A stretch of DNA of 64,000 bases, taken from positions 16,172-80,171 of the forward strand of contig DATIGE010000064.1 of assembly GCA_035454885.1 (NCBI GenBank). The letters are read 5' to 3'. Shown one piece after another: positions 16,249 through 26,287 of the stretch (within the stretch, counting starts at the first letter, position 1; every line of letters starts with the position of its first letter). The position numbers and the translations under genes were made by a program. A model generated the notes under the pieces. It saw nothing but the letters and a program-made list of their open reading frames with translations. It did not search any database and had not been told where the DNA came from. This stretch comes from a bacterium. GTDB lineage: Bacteria > UBA10199 > JACPAL01 > GCA-016699445.

Positions 16249-16755
16249 TCAGTATGCGTTCCAAACCTTCGGCATTCCCCCTTCTTCATGGAGACGTCTC
16301 ACTTCCCCGATTTCGCGGCTCGGCACGTACTGGAAGTGGGGGCGATCCACGATCCGGCTCCAGTCCCCGCCCCACTCGAGCCCCAGCTCCTTGCCGAGAC
16401 GGCCGAGAGCCTGCCAGTCATGGCGCTCGCTCCACGACGGACGCCCGCGCTCGTCGGCGAAGACGACGTCGGCCGCGAGACCGTAGTTGTGAAACGAATA
16501 CCCCGGCTTGGCGCGCGTGTTGCCGGCGGGGATCCTCGCTTGCGCCTCGGGACTCCGGTAACCCTCGTGGACCAGAACCTGAAGCCCGTTTTGGGCGGCC
16601 CTTTCGATGAGTTTCTCCAATTTGTTCCGGAAGCCGGGATGGAGATTCCCCGAGGCGAGAATGCCTTTCGGATCCGCCTTTCGAACCGCCTCCGAGGGAC
16701 CTTCCTCCCGGATGCGGGGCGCGAGTTGATAGAAGATGGGCGACAATGCGTTCAT
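16249..16755 (-). CDS. M15-family peptidoglycan peptidase (VanY/CwlK-like)
   Basis: 168 residues from ATG 16755 with GCAGGAGG upstream. Zinc-peptidase signatures of the M15 B/C group are visible: VHEGYRSPEAQ, then SFHNYGLAADVVF containing the His and Asp zinc ligands, and the end DRPHFQY with the last His, preceded by WGGDW. These enzymes trim the peptide stems of peptidoglycan as D,D- or L,D-peptidases and also occur as phage endolysins. There is no signal peptide in the chosen frame, which is more usual for endolysin-type or holin-dependent members. No other phage gene is near. Confidence 0.85.
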   Translation of the reverse strand: MNALSPIFYQLAPRIREEGPSEAVRKADPKGILASGNLHPGFRNKLEKLIERAAQNGLQVLVHEGYRSPEAQARIPAGNTRAKPGYSFHNYGLAADVVFADERGRPSWSERHDWQALGRLGKELGLEWGGDWSRIVDRPHFQYVPSREIGEVRRLHEEGGMPKVWNAY

Positions 16756-16810
16756 AAATCCTCCTGCGGGGGGATGAGCAAACGGCATGCCTGACAATTC
16801 ATGAGGAAAA

Positions 16811-16867
16811 TCGGGCCGAGTCGTTTGAAAACGACCGAAGAATCGGACCCCTCCGTCCGGATTTGGC
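16811..16867 (-). terminator. Two hairpins downstream of typA
   Basis: Reading away from the typA stop, CGGAC/GTCCG with a 6-base loop comes first, followed by ATTCTT, then a perfect GTCGTTT/AAACGAC stem with a 2-base loop at 16820-16835. They occupy the gap to the M15 gene and could end typA transcription. The T-run is short, so strength is uncertain. Confidence 0.4.
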
Positions 16868-16870
16868 GGT

Positions 16871-18676
<1,806 letters not shown>

Positions 18677-18710
18677 GGCGATCCTCTAAAAAGGTCCGGC
18701 AAACTGGCTG

Positions 18711-18719
18711 ATTGTACCA
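18711..18719 (-). promoter_or_regulatory. Extended -10 promoter element of typA
   Basis: On the minus strand TGGTACAAT is a TGn-extended -10 box about 35 bases before the typA ATG. No good -35 box was found at the normal distance, as is common for extended -10 promoters. The leader would hold the AGAGGA ribosome-binding site. Confidence 0.4.
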
Positions 18720-18744
18720 GGAAAGGCAAGGGTTTACTCGCCGG

Positions 18745-20556
18745 TCATTCCAGCTCCGCCCAGCGGGCGTAGAGCCGGTCGATCTCGGACCTGGTTTCTT
18801 CAATTTGACGCGTAAGATCCACGAGGCGGGCGGCGTTCGAGGCGTTTTCTTCCGCCTCGGCGGTCAGGCGCTCCAGGGCCGACTCCGCCTCGTGGATGCG
18901 GGACTCCATGGAATCGAATTCAAGCTGGTCTTTGTAGCTTCGTTTCTTGGATTTTTGGGGCTTCGCCGGCGGGGGCGGAGTGGGGCGCGGGGACGAATCG
19001 ACCTGGGGCTTGGACACGCCTCTCTGCGCCTCCCTCCATTCCTCCCACTGCGCGAGGTCTGCGAAGGCGAGGAGGGTCCGCGGCCCTTCGTCACTCAAGG
19101 GAAAGGCCAAGATCTTGTTCGAAACGGCGTCCAGAAAGTACCGGTCGTGCGTGACGAGCAGGACGGAGCCGCTGAACTCCTCGAGGCATCCCTGAAGGAT
19201 GTCCAAGGTCGCCAGGTCCAGGTCGTTCGTGGGTTCATCCAGGACCAGGACGCTGGCCTCCGTCAGCATGAGCTTGGCGATGAGCAACCGGCTCTGCTCG
19301 CCGCCGGAGAGTTTGGCCACCGGCATGTCGGCCTGGATCCTGGTGAAGAGGAAACGGTCCAAATAGCTTCGGATGTGCAGGGCGTTGCCGCGGTAGACGA
19401 CCTGGTCTCCCGCCGGGGCCAGGGTCTTGGCGACCGTCGCGTTGGGATCCAGGGATTCCCGGTTCTGCTCAAAGTACGCGACGAAGAACTGCTCGGATCG
19501 GAAGATGTCTCCGGAATCCGGCTTTTCCTGGCCCAGCAAGACGCGGATCAAGGTGGACTTGCCGCAACCGTTCCGGCCCAGCAGACCGATCCGCGATCCA
19601 GGCGAAAGGGTGAGGTCGAATCCCTCGAAGAGGACCCGTCCCCCGTAGGATTTCGAGATGCACTTTGCTTCCAACAGCTTCTTGGGCAAACGGCGGCTCT
19701 GCTGAAAATCGATCCCCGCGGTGCGTGATTGATTGCGCGCTTCAAGGTCCGCGACGTCCCTTTGAAGCCCTTCGGCCCGTTGGATACGGGCCTGTTGTTT
19801 GGTGGTGCGTGCCTTGGGGCCGCGCCGGAGCCATTCAGTCTCCCGTCGAAGCGTGTTCCTGAGGGCCTGCTCCTGGCGCTCCCGGGAGGCGAGAAGCTGC
19901 TCCTTGGTCTCCAGGTAATCGGCATACGTCCCACGCACGCTCAAGAGCCCCTTGGGGTTCCGCCGGTCGAGTTCCAAGATGCGCGTCGCCACTCGCTGAA
20001 GAAACAGGCGGTCGTGGGTGACGGTCAAGGTGGCAAAGTCCGAGCGGGCGAGCAGCTCCTCAAGCCAGTAGATGCTCTCGACGTCCAGGTGGTTGGTGGG
20101 TTCGTCCAACAGGAGGATCTCGGGCCGCCGGATCAGCTCGCGCGCCAGGGCGACCCGCTTCCGCCACCCTCCGGAAAGAAGGATGACAGGCTGCCCGGGT
20201 GAAAAGGACGAAAGGGAGAGCTTCGCGATCTGCTCCGCGACCAGGGCGTGCGATTCGTCGCCGCCGGACAGATGATCGCCCTCCAGCCCGTCGCGGATCG
20301 CCGATTCGACCGTCGCCCCGTCGCGGAACGAGGGGACCTGTTCCAAGAAACCGATCCTCAGGCCCTTGCGCGGAATGACCCGCCCATCGTCCGCCGTCTC
20401 GCGGCCAGCGAGGATCCTAAGGAGCGTGGATTTGCCCGCCCCGTTGGGGCCGATGAGGCCCACGTGCTCTCCGTCCTCGATCGAAAACGAGATGTCCTCG
20501 AAGAGCGCGCGGTGCGCGTAAGACTTGCTGGCGTTTTGTAGGCTGATGAGGGCCAT
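18745..20556 (-). CDS. uup: ABC-F ATPase, Uup-like
   Basis: 603 residues with two ABC domains and no membrane part. Domain 1: GPNGAGKST, ILLSGGWRKRVALAREL, LLLDEPTNHLD; domain 2: GRNGCGKST, AKLSGGEQSRLLIAKL, LVLDEPTNDLD. A linker rich in Arg, Glu and Gln lies between them, and a coiled coil (about 530-603) closes the protein, the Uup mark. ABC-F proteins work on the ribosome or, for Uup, in suppressing transposon excision. It follows greB by 15 bases and belongs to the same transcript. Confidence 0.9.
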   Translation of the reverse strand: MALISLQNASKSYAHRALFEDISFSIEDGEHVGLIGPNGAGKSTLLRILAGRETADDGRVIPRKGLRIGFLEQVPSFRDGATVESAIRDGLEGDHLSGGDESHALVAEQIAKLSLSSFSPGQPVILLSGGWRKRVALARELIRRPEILLLDEPTNHLDVESIYWLEELLARSDFATLTVTHDRLFLQRVATRILELDRRNPKGLLSVRGTYADYLETKEQLLASRERQEQALRNTLRRETEWLRRGPKARTTKQQARIQRAEGLQRDVADLEARNQSRTAGIDFQQSRRLPKKLLEAKCISKSYGGRVLFEGFDLTLSPGSRIGLLGRNGCGKSTLIRVLLGQEKPDSGDIFRSEQFFVAYFEQNRESLDPNATVAKTLAPAGDQVVYRGNALHIRSYLDRFLFTRIQADMPVAKLSGGEQSRLLIAKLMLTEASVLVLDEPTNDLDLATLDILQGCLEEFSGSVLLVTHDRYFLDAVSNKILAFPLSDEGPRTLLAFADLAQWEEWREAQRGVSKPQVDSSPRPTPPPPAKPQKSKKRSYKDQLEFDSMESRIHEAESALERLTAEAEENASNAARLVDLTRQIEETRSEIDRLYARWAELE

Positions 20557-20571
20557 GACGGGACCGGCGGG

Positions 20572-21051
20572 TCAGACCACCGCCTCATACCGGATGTCGA
20601 CGATCTCCAACTCCCGAAGCCCCTTGGGCGAGCGGAACTCGACGACATCGCCGGCCTTTTTTTTCAAGAGGGCAGAAGCGAGGGGGGAGACCCAGCTGAC
20701 GCGGTTCCTCCCCAGGTCGATCTCGTCGGCGCCGACGATGGTGTAGGTTTTCTCCTCGCCGTCCTCGTCCCGCACCGTCACCGTCGCCCCGAAGAAGACC
20801 CGTTCCGAGGGGTTTTGGGCCGGATCGACGACCTCCGCCGCATCGATCCGCTTGGTCAGAAAACGCACGCGGCTGTCGATTTGACGAAGGCGCCGCTTGC
20901 CGTAGGTGTAGTCGGCGTTCTCGGAGCGGTCCCCGTTGCCGGCCGCCCAGGCGATCACCTCGCAGAGTTTCGGGCGTTCGTCGTTCAGGAGGCGGTTCAG
21001 CTCGTCTTGAAGCTTCTTGAAGCCGGCGGGCGTGATGTAGTTCTTGCTCAA
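20572..21051 (-). CDS. greB: Transcript cleavage factor GreB
   Basis: 159 residues. The N-terminal coiled coil contains AWAAGNGDRSENADYTYGK, in which the DxSEN tip holds the two acidic residues that reach the RNA polymerase active site, followed by RLRQIDSRVRFLTKR, the GreB form rather than GreA. The C-terminal domain has VSWVSPLASALLKKKAGD. The start is TTG 21051: it overlaps the stop of the upstream exported-protein gene as TTGA. An ATG start much further upstream would run through the previous gene in another frame. Confidence 0.92.
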   Translation of the reverse strand: MSKNYITPAGFKKLQDELNRLLNDERPKLCEVIAWAAGNGDRSENADYTYGKRRLRQIDSRVRFLTKRIDAAEVVDPAQNPSERVFFGATVTVRDEDGEEKTYTIVGADEIDLGRNRVSWVSPLASALLKKKAGDVVEFRSPKGLRELEIVDIRYEAVV

Positions 21052-21527
21052 TCTTTTTTCTTGTCCTTTTCGGCCATGATCTTGAACTTGCCGAAGGAGA
21101 ATCCCAGGTCCCAGCCCTTGCCGGTCCCGGAGAGGGTGAGGAGGATGTCGCCGTTCCAAAGGGCCTTGGCGTTCGCCGAACTCGAGGCGCCGGCGTGGGC
21201 CTCGCTCTCCGCGTAACCGCCGAAAAGCTCTTTGATGTCCTTGACCTTGGAGAAAGTGCCGTCGCCTTCGATCTGGCTCTCCCCAAAGGTCACACCGCCG
21301 CCGTGGGTGCGAATCTTGACGCGCGAAGACTGGCCGTTATCGCAGGTAATGGTCCCCTGTCCCTTGCCCGACTTATAAAAGACCGACCAGCTCTTGAGGC
21401 TGAATGACAGACGGCAAGCGGTTTTGCCGTCGTCGGACCCTTTCTTTTCAGCGGCCAATTCATGGAAGGGGACCACGGCGCAGAATACCGCCGCCAGTCC
21501 CGCTGCGAAAAAAACTCTTGTTTTCAT
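21048..21527 (-). CDS. Hypothetical exported protein, 159 residues
   Basis: Not recognised. ATG 21527 is preceded by GGGGAGACG. A signal peptide covers about residues 1-26 (FFAAGLAAVFCAVVPFHELA). The mature region starts with a Lys/Asp stretch, has two Cys (CRLSF, ITCDNG) that may form a disulfide, and glycine-rich beta-like strands (THGGGVTFG, GFSFGKF). The C-terminus is KDKKKD. Its stop overlaps the greB TTG, an odd partner for a transcription factor. Confidence 0.65.
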   Translation of the reverse strand: MKTRVFFAAGLAAVFCAVVPFHELAAEKKGSDDGKTACRLSFSLKSWSVFYKSGKGQGTITCDNGQSSRVKIRTHGGGVTFGESQIEGDGTFSKVKDIKELFGGYAESEAHAGASSSANAKALWNGDILLTLSGTGKGWDLGFSFGKFKIMAEKDKKKD

Positions 21528-21594
21528 ATCGTCTCCCCAATCGAGAAAGTACTGGAAATGACAAAACGGGGCAAGTAAAACGCTGACTCCGGAA

Positions 21595-22347
21595 ATGCTT
21601 CGAATCCTCGCTCAGGTGGGAGTCGTCACGATCAACGTCCTGTTATGGGCCTGGTTCATCCTCTCGTCCGCCGTCTTCTTCCTGGGGGCCGTCCTCCTCC
21701 GGATCGTCACGTGGCCCTTTGATCCGAACCTCAGGATTCTCCACCAATATTCGTGTTTCTGGGCCGCCATGTACATTTGGACCAATCCCTTTTGGTCCGT
21801 AACCCGCAGGGGCCTCCGGAACGCGGACCCGAAGAAGGCCTACGTGATCGTTTCCAACCACCAGTCGATAGCGGACATCGTCGTCGTCTTCGCCACCTTC
21901 CTGCACTTCAAGTGGGTCTCAAAAAAATCTCTCTTCAACGCGCCTTTCATCGGCTGGAACATGCGCCTGAACGGCTACGTCCCCATCGACCGCGGCAACG
22001 ACGAAAGCCGCGAAAAGTGCCTCTCCCGATGCCGGGAATGGCTCGCCAAGGGGTCCTCGATGCTTTTCTTCCCGGAAGGGACGCGTTCCCCGGACGGCAA
22101 GAAGATGCTCCCCTTCAAGATCGGCGCCTTTCGCCTGGCGGTCGAGTCGGGACATGACGTCCTGCCCCTCGTTATCAGAGGGTCGGTCAACGCCATCCCG
22201 AAGAACTCGCGCCTCCTGCACCGGAAGGCCCGCATGAGCGTGGAGGTCCTCCCTCCGGTCTCCGTCGACTCGTTCCGGGGCAATCCCTCGGGCGTCGAAT
22301 CGCTCATGAATCACGTCCGCATTCAGATGGCGCGGAAACTGGGTTGA
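21595..22347 (+). CDS. plsC: 1-acyl-sn-glycerol-3-phosphate acyltransferase
   Basis: 250 residues, typical PlsC. An N-terminal membrane helix pair (about 8-35) is followed by the NHQSIADIV box (NHx4D catalytic pair), the GYVPIDRGND region, and FFPEGTRSPDGK, which binds the glycerol-phosphate. It makes phosphatidic acid from lysophosphatidic acid and an acyl donor at the inner membrane. ATG 21595 lacks a strong Shine-Dalgarno. Confidence 0.92.
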   Translation: MLRILAQVGVVTINVLLWAWFILSSAVFFLGAVLLRIVTWPFDPNLRILHQYSCFWAAMYIWTNPFWSVTRRGLRNADPKKAYVIVSNHQSIADIVVVFATFLHFKWVSKKSLFNAPFIGWNMRLNGYVPIDRGNDESREKCLSRCREWLAKGSSMLFFPEGTRSPDGKKMLPFKIGAFRLAVESGHDVLPLVIRGSVNAIPKNSRLLHRKARMSVEVLPPVSVDSFRGNPSGVESLMNHVRIQMARKLG

Positions 22348-22351
22348 CCAT

Positions 22352-22402
22352 CCAGCTTCCCGCTGGACAGCGCTCGCTTCGGCTCGTAAAGGAAGCTAGT
22401 GC
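22352..22402 (+). repeat. Structured dispersed repeat, copy 1
   Basis: A hairpin CCAGC-TTCCC-GCTGG (22352-22366) is followed by ACAGCGCTCGCT, TCGGCTCGTA and AGGAAGCTAGTGC. The second copy is at 46652-46703 on the other strand and differs at one substitution and one inserted base in the 3' 37 bases, and in the hairpin by a compensating A-T to C-G change. In this copy the end supplies AAGGAA and the GTG start of the release-factor-like gene. Confidence 0.65.
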
Positions 22403-22809
22403 CGCTCTTCCCCGTTTCTTCGGAAAAGCAAAGGCAGCTCGAGGAGCGGATGGCCCGCCTGGGCATCCGCGAGGCCGATCTTCTGGAAGACTTCGTGAAG
22501 GGGAGCGGGGCGGGGGGGCAGAAGATCAACAAAACGTCCATGGCCGTTTCGATCCGCCACACGCCGTCCGGGATCATCGTTCGGTGCCAGGAATCCCGCA
22601 GCCAGGCGTTGAACCGTTTCTTCGCGCGCCGGCTCCTTTGCGAAAAGCTCGAGCGGAAGGTCCTGGGCCTTCAGTCGGAAGAAAAGCAGCGGATCGAGAA
22701 GGCACGCCGTCAAAAGCGGAAGCGCTCAAGGCGAGCCAAAGAGAAGATGCGCGCCAACAAGAAGCACCACTCCGAGAAGAAGGCCATGCGGGGACGCATC
22801 ATTCTTTAG
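22399..22809 (+). CDS. Release-factor-domain protein with GGQ motif (ArfB/MTRFR type)
   Basis: 136 residues holding only the RF-1 catalytic domain: GSGAGGQKINKT, with Gly39-Gly40-Gln41, which triggers peptidyl-tRNA hydrolysis on the ribosome. There is no codon-recognition domain. The C-terminus (about 90-136) is a highly basic helix (Lys/Arg-rich), the hallmark of ArfB and MTRFR/C12orf65 stalled-ribosome rescue factors, although it is longer than usual. Start GTG 22399 uses AAGGAA inside a dispersed repeat. The 3' end overlaps the SPFH gene by 11 bases, tail to tail. Confidence 0.82.
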   Translation: MPLFPVSSEKQRQLEERMARLGIREADLLEDFVKGSGAGGQKINKTSMAVSIRHTPSGIIVRCQESRSQALNRFFARRLLCEKLERKVLGLQSEEKQRIEKARRQKRKRSRRAKEKMRANKKHHSEKKAMRGRIIL

Positions 22810-23728
22810 CCACCTTACCCACCCTGGCGTTATCGAACACCGAAAACGCCGTGGCCAGCATCCCGCTCATCTCGCTCGCGTTGGCGGGAACGATCATGGT
22901 CGTGGTCTGGCGTGCGAGCTGGCCGAATTGTTTCACGTACTCTTCGGCCACGCGAAGCTTCGCGGCGTCGGAGCCTCCGGGAGCCTTGAGGACGTCGGAA
23001 ACCATCTTGAGCCCGTCGGCGGTCGCCTTGGCGACGGCCAGGATCGCAGCCGCCCGCCCTTCGGCCTCGTTGATCTGCTGCTGCCGGTTGGCCTCGGAAT
23101 TCTTGATCGTTTCCTGCTTCACACCCTCGGCGCGGTTGATCTTCGAGTCGCGCTCTCCTTCGGAGGTCAGAATGACGGCGCGCTTCTCCCGTTCCGCCCG
23201 CATCTGCTTTTCCATCGCGGCCAATACGTCCTGCGGAGGGGTGATCGACTTGATCTCGTAGCGGAGGACCTTCACGCCCCAAGGGTCGGTGGCCTTGTCC
23301 AGGGCCATGATGACCTGGGTGTTGATGTGTTCTCTTTCTTCGAACGTGCGGTCCAGGTCGATCTTGCCGATCTCGGAGCGAAGCGTGGTCTGGGAGAGCT
23401 GGATGATGGCGATCGCGTAATTGTGGACACCATAGGAGGCCTTCGCCGGGTCCATCACGCGATAGAAAAGAACTCCATCGACGCCCACCTGAACGTTGTC
23501 CCGCGTGATGCAGATCTGTTCCGGGATGTCCAAGACGATTTCCTTCAGGTTGTGCTTGTAGCGGACGCTCTCGATGAAAGGGAGCACGATGTGGAGACCC
23601 GCGTCCAAGGTCCGGCTGTACTTGCCCAGCCGTTCGACCACGTAAGCCGTCTGCTGGGGGACAATCCGGACCGTCCGTAGGAACATGACGACGGCGAAGA
23701 TCAGGAATACGATCGCAGTAATGGTCAT
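22799..23728 (-). CDS. SPFH/band 7 protein, QmcA/paraslipin type
   Basis: 309 residues, with an N-terminal TM helix (about 3-20, ITAIVFLIFAVVMFL), then VPQQTAYVVERLGKYSRTLDAG, the start of stomatin/paraslipin SPFH domains, LDIPEQICITRDNVQV, and a C-terminal coiled coil with AEREKRAVILTSEGERDS and AEGRAAAILAVAKATADG. Paired upstream with NfeD, the classical stomatin operon partner, 21 bases away. Inferred role: membrane-domain scaffold. Confidence 0.93.
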   Translation of the reverse strand: MTITAIVFLIFAVVMFLRTVRIVPQQTAYVVERLGKYSRTLDAGLHIVLPFIESVRYKHNLKEIVLDIPEQICITRDNVQVGVDGVLFYRVMDPAKASYGVHNYAIAIIQLSQTTLRSEIGKIDLDRTFEEREHINTQVIMALDKATDPWGVKVLRYEIKSITPPQDVLAAMEKQMRAEREKRAVILTSEGERDSKINRAEGVKQETIKNSEANRQQQINEAEGRAAAILAVAKATADGLKMVSDVLKAPGGSDAAKLRVAEEYVKQFGQLARQTTTMIVPANASEMSGMLATAFSVFDNARVGKVAKE

Positions 23729-23749
23729 AGCTCTTCTCCTTAGGTGTTC

Positions 23750-24190
23750 TTAATGCCCTTGGGCAGGTTCGGGAAGGACGACGAGTTTAACCCCATCGGT
23801 CCTCTGTACGTATACTTTGTTTCCTTTTTTGAAATCTGAATCGGTTTCGTTCACCGCCGTCCAGGCCACGCCTTGATAGGTAACGGAGGCCGTTCCGTGC
23901 GCGGGGATATCGTCCGTGAGTATGATCACGGCGTTCTGGTCGATGGATATCCCGCTTTGGGTATGAAGGCTCTGCTTCAGTTTGTTGCGGAAAAGGAGCA
24001 TGCTGCCAATGCCCAGCACGGCGAAGAGGACGATTTCCCAAGGGAGGTTGTTCAGGCCCAGGAACTTGGCGAGTGCGACCAAGAGGGCGGCGACGCCGAA
24101 GAAAAGCAGGACGAGGCTCAAGCTGAACATCTCGGCGATAATGAGCACCAGACCGGTCGCAACCCAAAAGAACGTCGGCGTCAGGTTCAT
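23750..24190 (-). CDS. NfeD-family membrane protein
   Basis: 146 residues from ATG 24190 with GGGGGAGAG upstream. Two or three TM helices fill the first 75 residues, then an OB-fold-like soluble domain (GTASVTYQGVAWTAVNE; KKGNKVYVQRTDGVKLVV). This is the short NfeD1b form that binds SPFH partners. It is first in a two-gene operon with the stomatin homologue. Confidence 0.9.
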   Translation of the reverse strand: MNLTPTFFWVATGLVLIIAEMFSLSLVLLFFGVAALLVALAKFLGLNNLPWEIVLFAVLGIGSMLLFRNKLKQSLHTQSGISIDQNAVIILTDDIPAHGTASVTYQGVAWTAVNETDSDFKKGNKVYVQRTDGVKLVVLPEPAQGH

Positions 24191-24375
24191 CTCTCCCCCA
24201 AAGCGGGTTTTCTTATACCCAATCCCCCGCCAAGAGGAAACCAAATTCCATTCCCGTATTCATGTGTATTCGAAACTTGACCGCTGGAATTGTGCTTTTT
24301 CCCAAAAACATCTAGAAGTTAAGACACACGCTACGGGTGCGATGAAGGGCATAGGACTTTCGGAGGAGCTTAAAC

Positions 24376-25221
24376 GTGAAAGAGAGGGGAAAGTCCGTCA
24401 ATCTCTACGCCTATCTCGATTATCGGGCGTATCTCCGTGATTGGTACGAGGCGGCCAAGCGTTCGGGAAGGCCGTTCTCCTTCCGCGCCTTCTCCAAAAG
24501 GGCCGGCTTTCAGTCGCCCAATTTCTTCAAGCTCGTCATGGACGGGTCCCGGAACCTCACCGAGGACTCGCTGGCCAAGTTTGTCGTGGGCCTCAAGCTC
24601 GCCAAACCCGAGGCGGAGTTTCTTCGGAATCTTGTCTTTTTCACCCAGGCCAAGAGCCACGACGAAAAGAACCTGTTCTACAAACGCCTCCTGCAGTCGC
24701 GAGAGTTCAGCCACCTGAAATCGCTGGAAAAAAACCAATACGAGTATTATTCGACATGGTATCATCCCGTGATTCGGGAGTTGATCGCGTCCCCGGATTT
24801 TGACGGATCGGTGGAGTGGCTGGCGCGCAAGGTCCATCCGCCCATTCTGCCGGAGCAGGCCGAGCAGTCTCTCAAGCTCTTGGAAAATTTGAAGCTGATC
24901 CGCCGCGTGGGACCGCGACGTTGGAAACAAACCAGCGTGCTGGTCACGACCGGGCCGGAAGTGGCCTCGCTGATCCTGATGAACTATCACCAGACGGTGT
25001 TGGGATTGGCGCGGGAAGTCCTGCCGGTCATTCCGGCGGCGCAGCGGGACATCAGCGCGGTGACTTTGGGAATTTCAAAAGATAAGCTACCCGAACTCAA
25101 AAAAAGGATACAAGCCTTTCGCCAGGAGGTTCTAAAGTTTGTGTCCTTGGAGGAGAAGCCGGAATCGGTTGTCCTGATGAGCATTCAGCTCTTTCCGCTC
25201 ACGCAACCGATCCTAAAATAG
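24376..25221 (+). CDS. TIGR02147-family protein, predicted transcriptional regulator
   Basis: 281 residues. The N-terminus contains YLDYRAYLRDWY and a helix-turn-helix-like RAFSKRAGFQSPNFFKLVMDG region, then LAKPEAEFLRNLVFFTQA, and it ends with SIQLFPLTQPI, all typical for TIGR02147 proteins of Fibrobacteres, Bdellovibrio and relatives. GTG 24376 is preceded by GGAGGAG. The gene is followed after seven bases by a secreted lipoprotein gene, a common arrangement for this family; control of that neighbour is an inference. Confidence 0.85.
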   Translation: MKERGKSVNLYAYLDYRAYLRDWYEAAKRSGRPFSFRAFSKRAGFQSPNFFKLVMDGSRNLTEDSLAKFVVGLKLAKPEAEFLRNLVFFTQAKSHDEKNLFYKRLLQSREFSHLKSLEKNQYEYYSTWYHPVIRELIASPDFDGSVEWLARKVHPPILPEQAEQSLKLLENLKLIRRVGPRRWKQTSVLVTTGPEVASLILMNYHQTVLGLAREVLPVIPAAQRDISAVTLGISKDKLPELKKRIQAFRQEVLKFVSLEEKPESVVLMSIQLFPLTQPILK

Positions 25222-25228
25222 GGGCTTG

Positions 25229-26272
25229 ATGATTAAGGCCTTCACCATCTTGGGGCGTAGCCTGATGGCTGCAGCCCTCGCCGCATTTTTGGGGGCGGGG
25301 ATCGCGGGGGCGGGGGGTTGCGGCTCGGCCACCGGCGGTTCGGAGGCGGGGAATCCGAGCCGGAGCATCGTGGGCAGCCTCGCGGCCTCTCCGAACGCCG
25401 CCTTGACCGTCGGTTCGACTTCCCTGTCAAGCCAAGCCGCCTGTCCGGCGGACACGATCGTCGCCGTCGACTCCCGGAAACAAGAATGGGTTTTTCCCGT
25501 CGCCTCCGACTGTTCGTTCGAACTCGAACTTTTCTTCAACAAGGCCTATTCGATCCGGTTCCGGCTCGGGGACATCGATGTCGGATCGATGATCTTTCAC
25601 AATTCGCCCGACCGCTTTCCCTCGCCCGTCATGGAGATCGCCGAGGAGAGCGTGGGCATCTCGCTCGGAACCGTCGTGGTCGACGACGGCCAATCGCTAC
25701 CGGAGAATGAGCCGGCCGCCCAAAACGACGCCGATCTGGACGGGCTGCCCGACCTGGAGGACCCGGACGACGACAACGACGGCATTCTCGACATCGACGA
25801 GCCTGACTGCGACCTGGACGGCATCACCGACGATTTCGACGCCCGCAACACCGACTGCCTTCCCGTCAGCACACTGCCCGACAACACGGTGCTGGAGGTC
25901 CTGCCGCGCAATGGGTCGGGCATCACGACGCCGGAGGATGCCGTGCCCCTGGACCGGGCCGTCCAGGCGCGATTTTCCTGCAGTGTGGACGCGGCGAGCG
26001 TCAACGGCGAGACCTTCTTCGTAACGGCCAAGGATGCGCCGGACAGCGTCCTCCAATGCGGATTCGTGATCTCGGAGGAGGGGACGACGGCCACGTGCGA
26101 ACCCGTTGGTCTCGTTCCCGACACCGCCTACCAGGCCACGATCCGAAGCCTCCGCTGCAAGAACGGCGCCGCCATCGCAGAGACCACCTGGGAGTGGAGG
26201 ACGACGACCGTCAGCACAGCAACCCTTCCCGTCGCCGTCCCGACGGCTCCCGTCGAAAAGATCCCCGAATGA
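25229..26272 (+). CDS. Lipoprotein with calcium-binding-type DxDxDG repeats and Ig-like domain
   Basis: 347 residues from ATG 25229. Signal peptide with lipobox ending at Cys31 (AGAGGC). About residues 160-215 hold a thrombospondin type 3-like acidic stretch with repeated DLDGL, DNDGI and DLDGI units, which bind calcium in known proteins. The C-terminal region (about 225-335) looks like a bacterial Ig-like Big_5 domain (VPLDRAVQARFSCSVD and LVPDTAYQATI). Four or more Cys are spread through it. Probably displayed on the outer membrane. It follows the TIGR02147 gene at seven bases. Confidence 0.8.
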   Translation: MIKAFTILGRSLMAAALAAFLGAGIAGAGGCGSATGGSEAGNPSRSIVGSLAASPNAALTVGSTSLSSQAACPADTIVAVDSRKQEWVFPVASDCSFELELFFNKAYSIRFRLGDIDVGSMIFHNSPDRFPSPVMEIAEESVGISLGTVVVDDGQSLPENEPAAQNDADLDGLPDLEDPDDDNDGILDIDEPDCDLDGITDDFDARNTDCLPVSTLPDNTVLEVLPRNGSGITTPEDAVPLDRAVQARFSCSVDAASVNGETFFVTAKDAPDSVLQCGFVISEEGTTATCEPVGLVPDTAYQATIRSLRCKNGAAIAETTWEWRTTTVSTATLPVAVPTAPVEKIPE

Positions 26273-26287
26273 TTCCTTGAAACGGGT

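Noticed and set aside
16249..16755. Endolysin as evidence of a phage
   Set aside because: M15 peptidases are common chromosomal genes and no phage genes lie near.
25739..25850. Tandem DNA repeat
   Set aside because: The repetition is of the DxDxDG protein unit in the lipoprotein; the DNA itself is not an exact tandem repeat.
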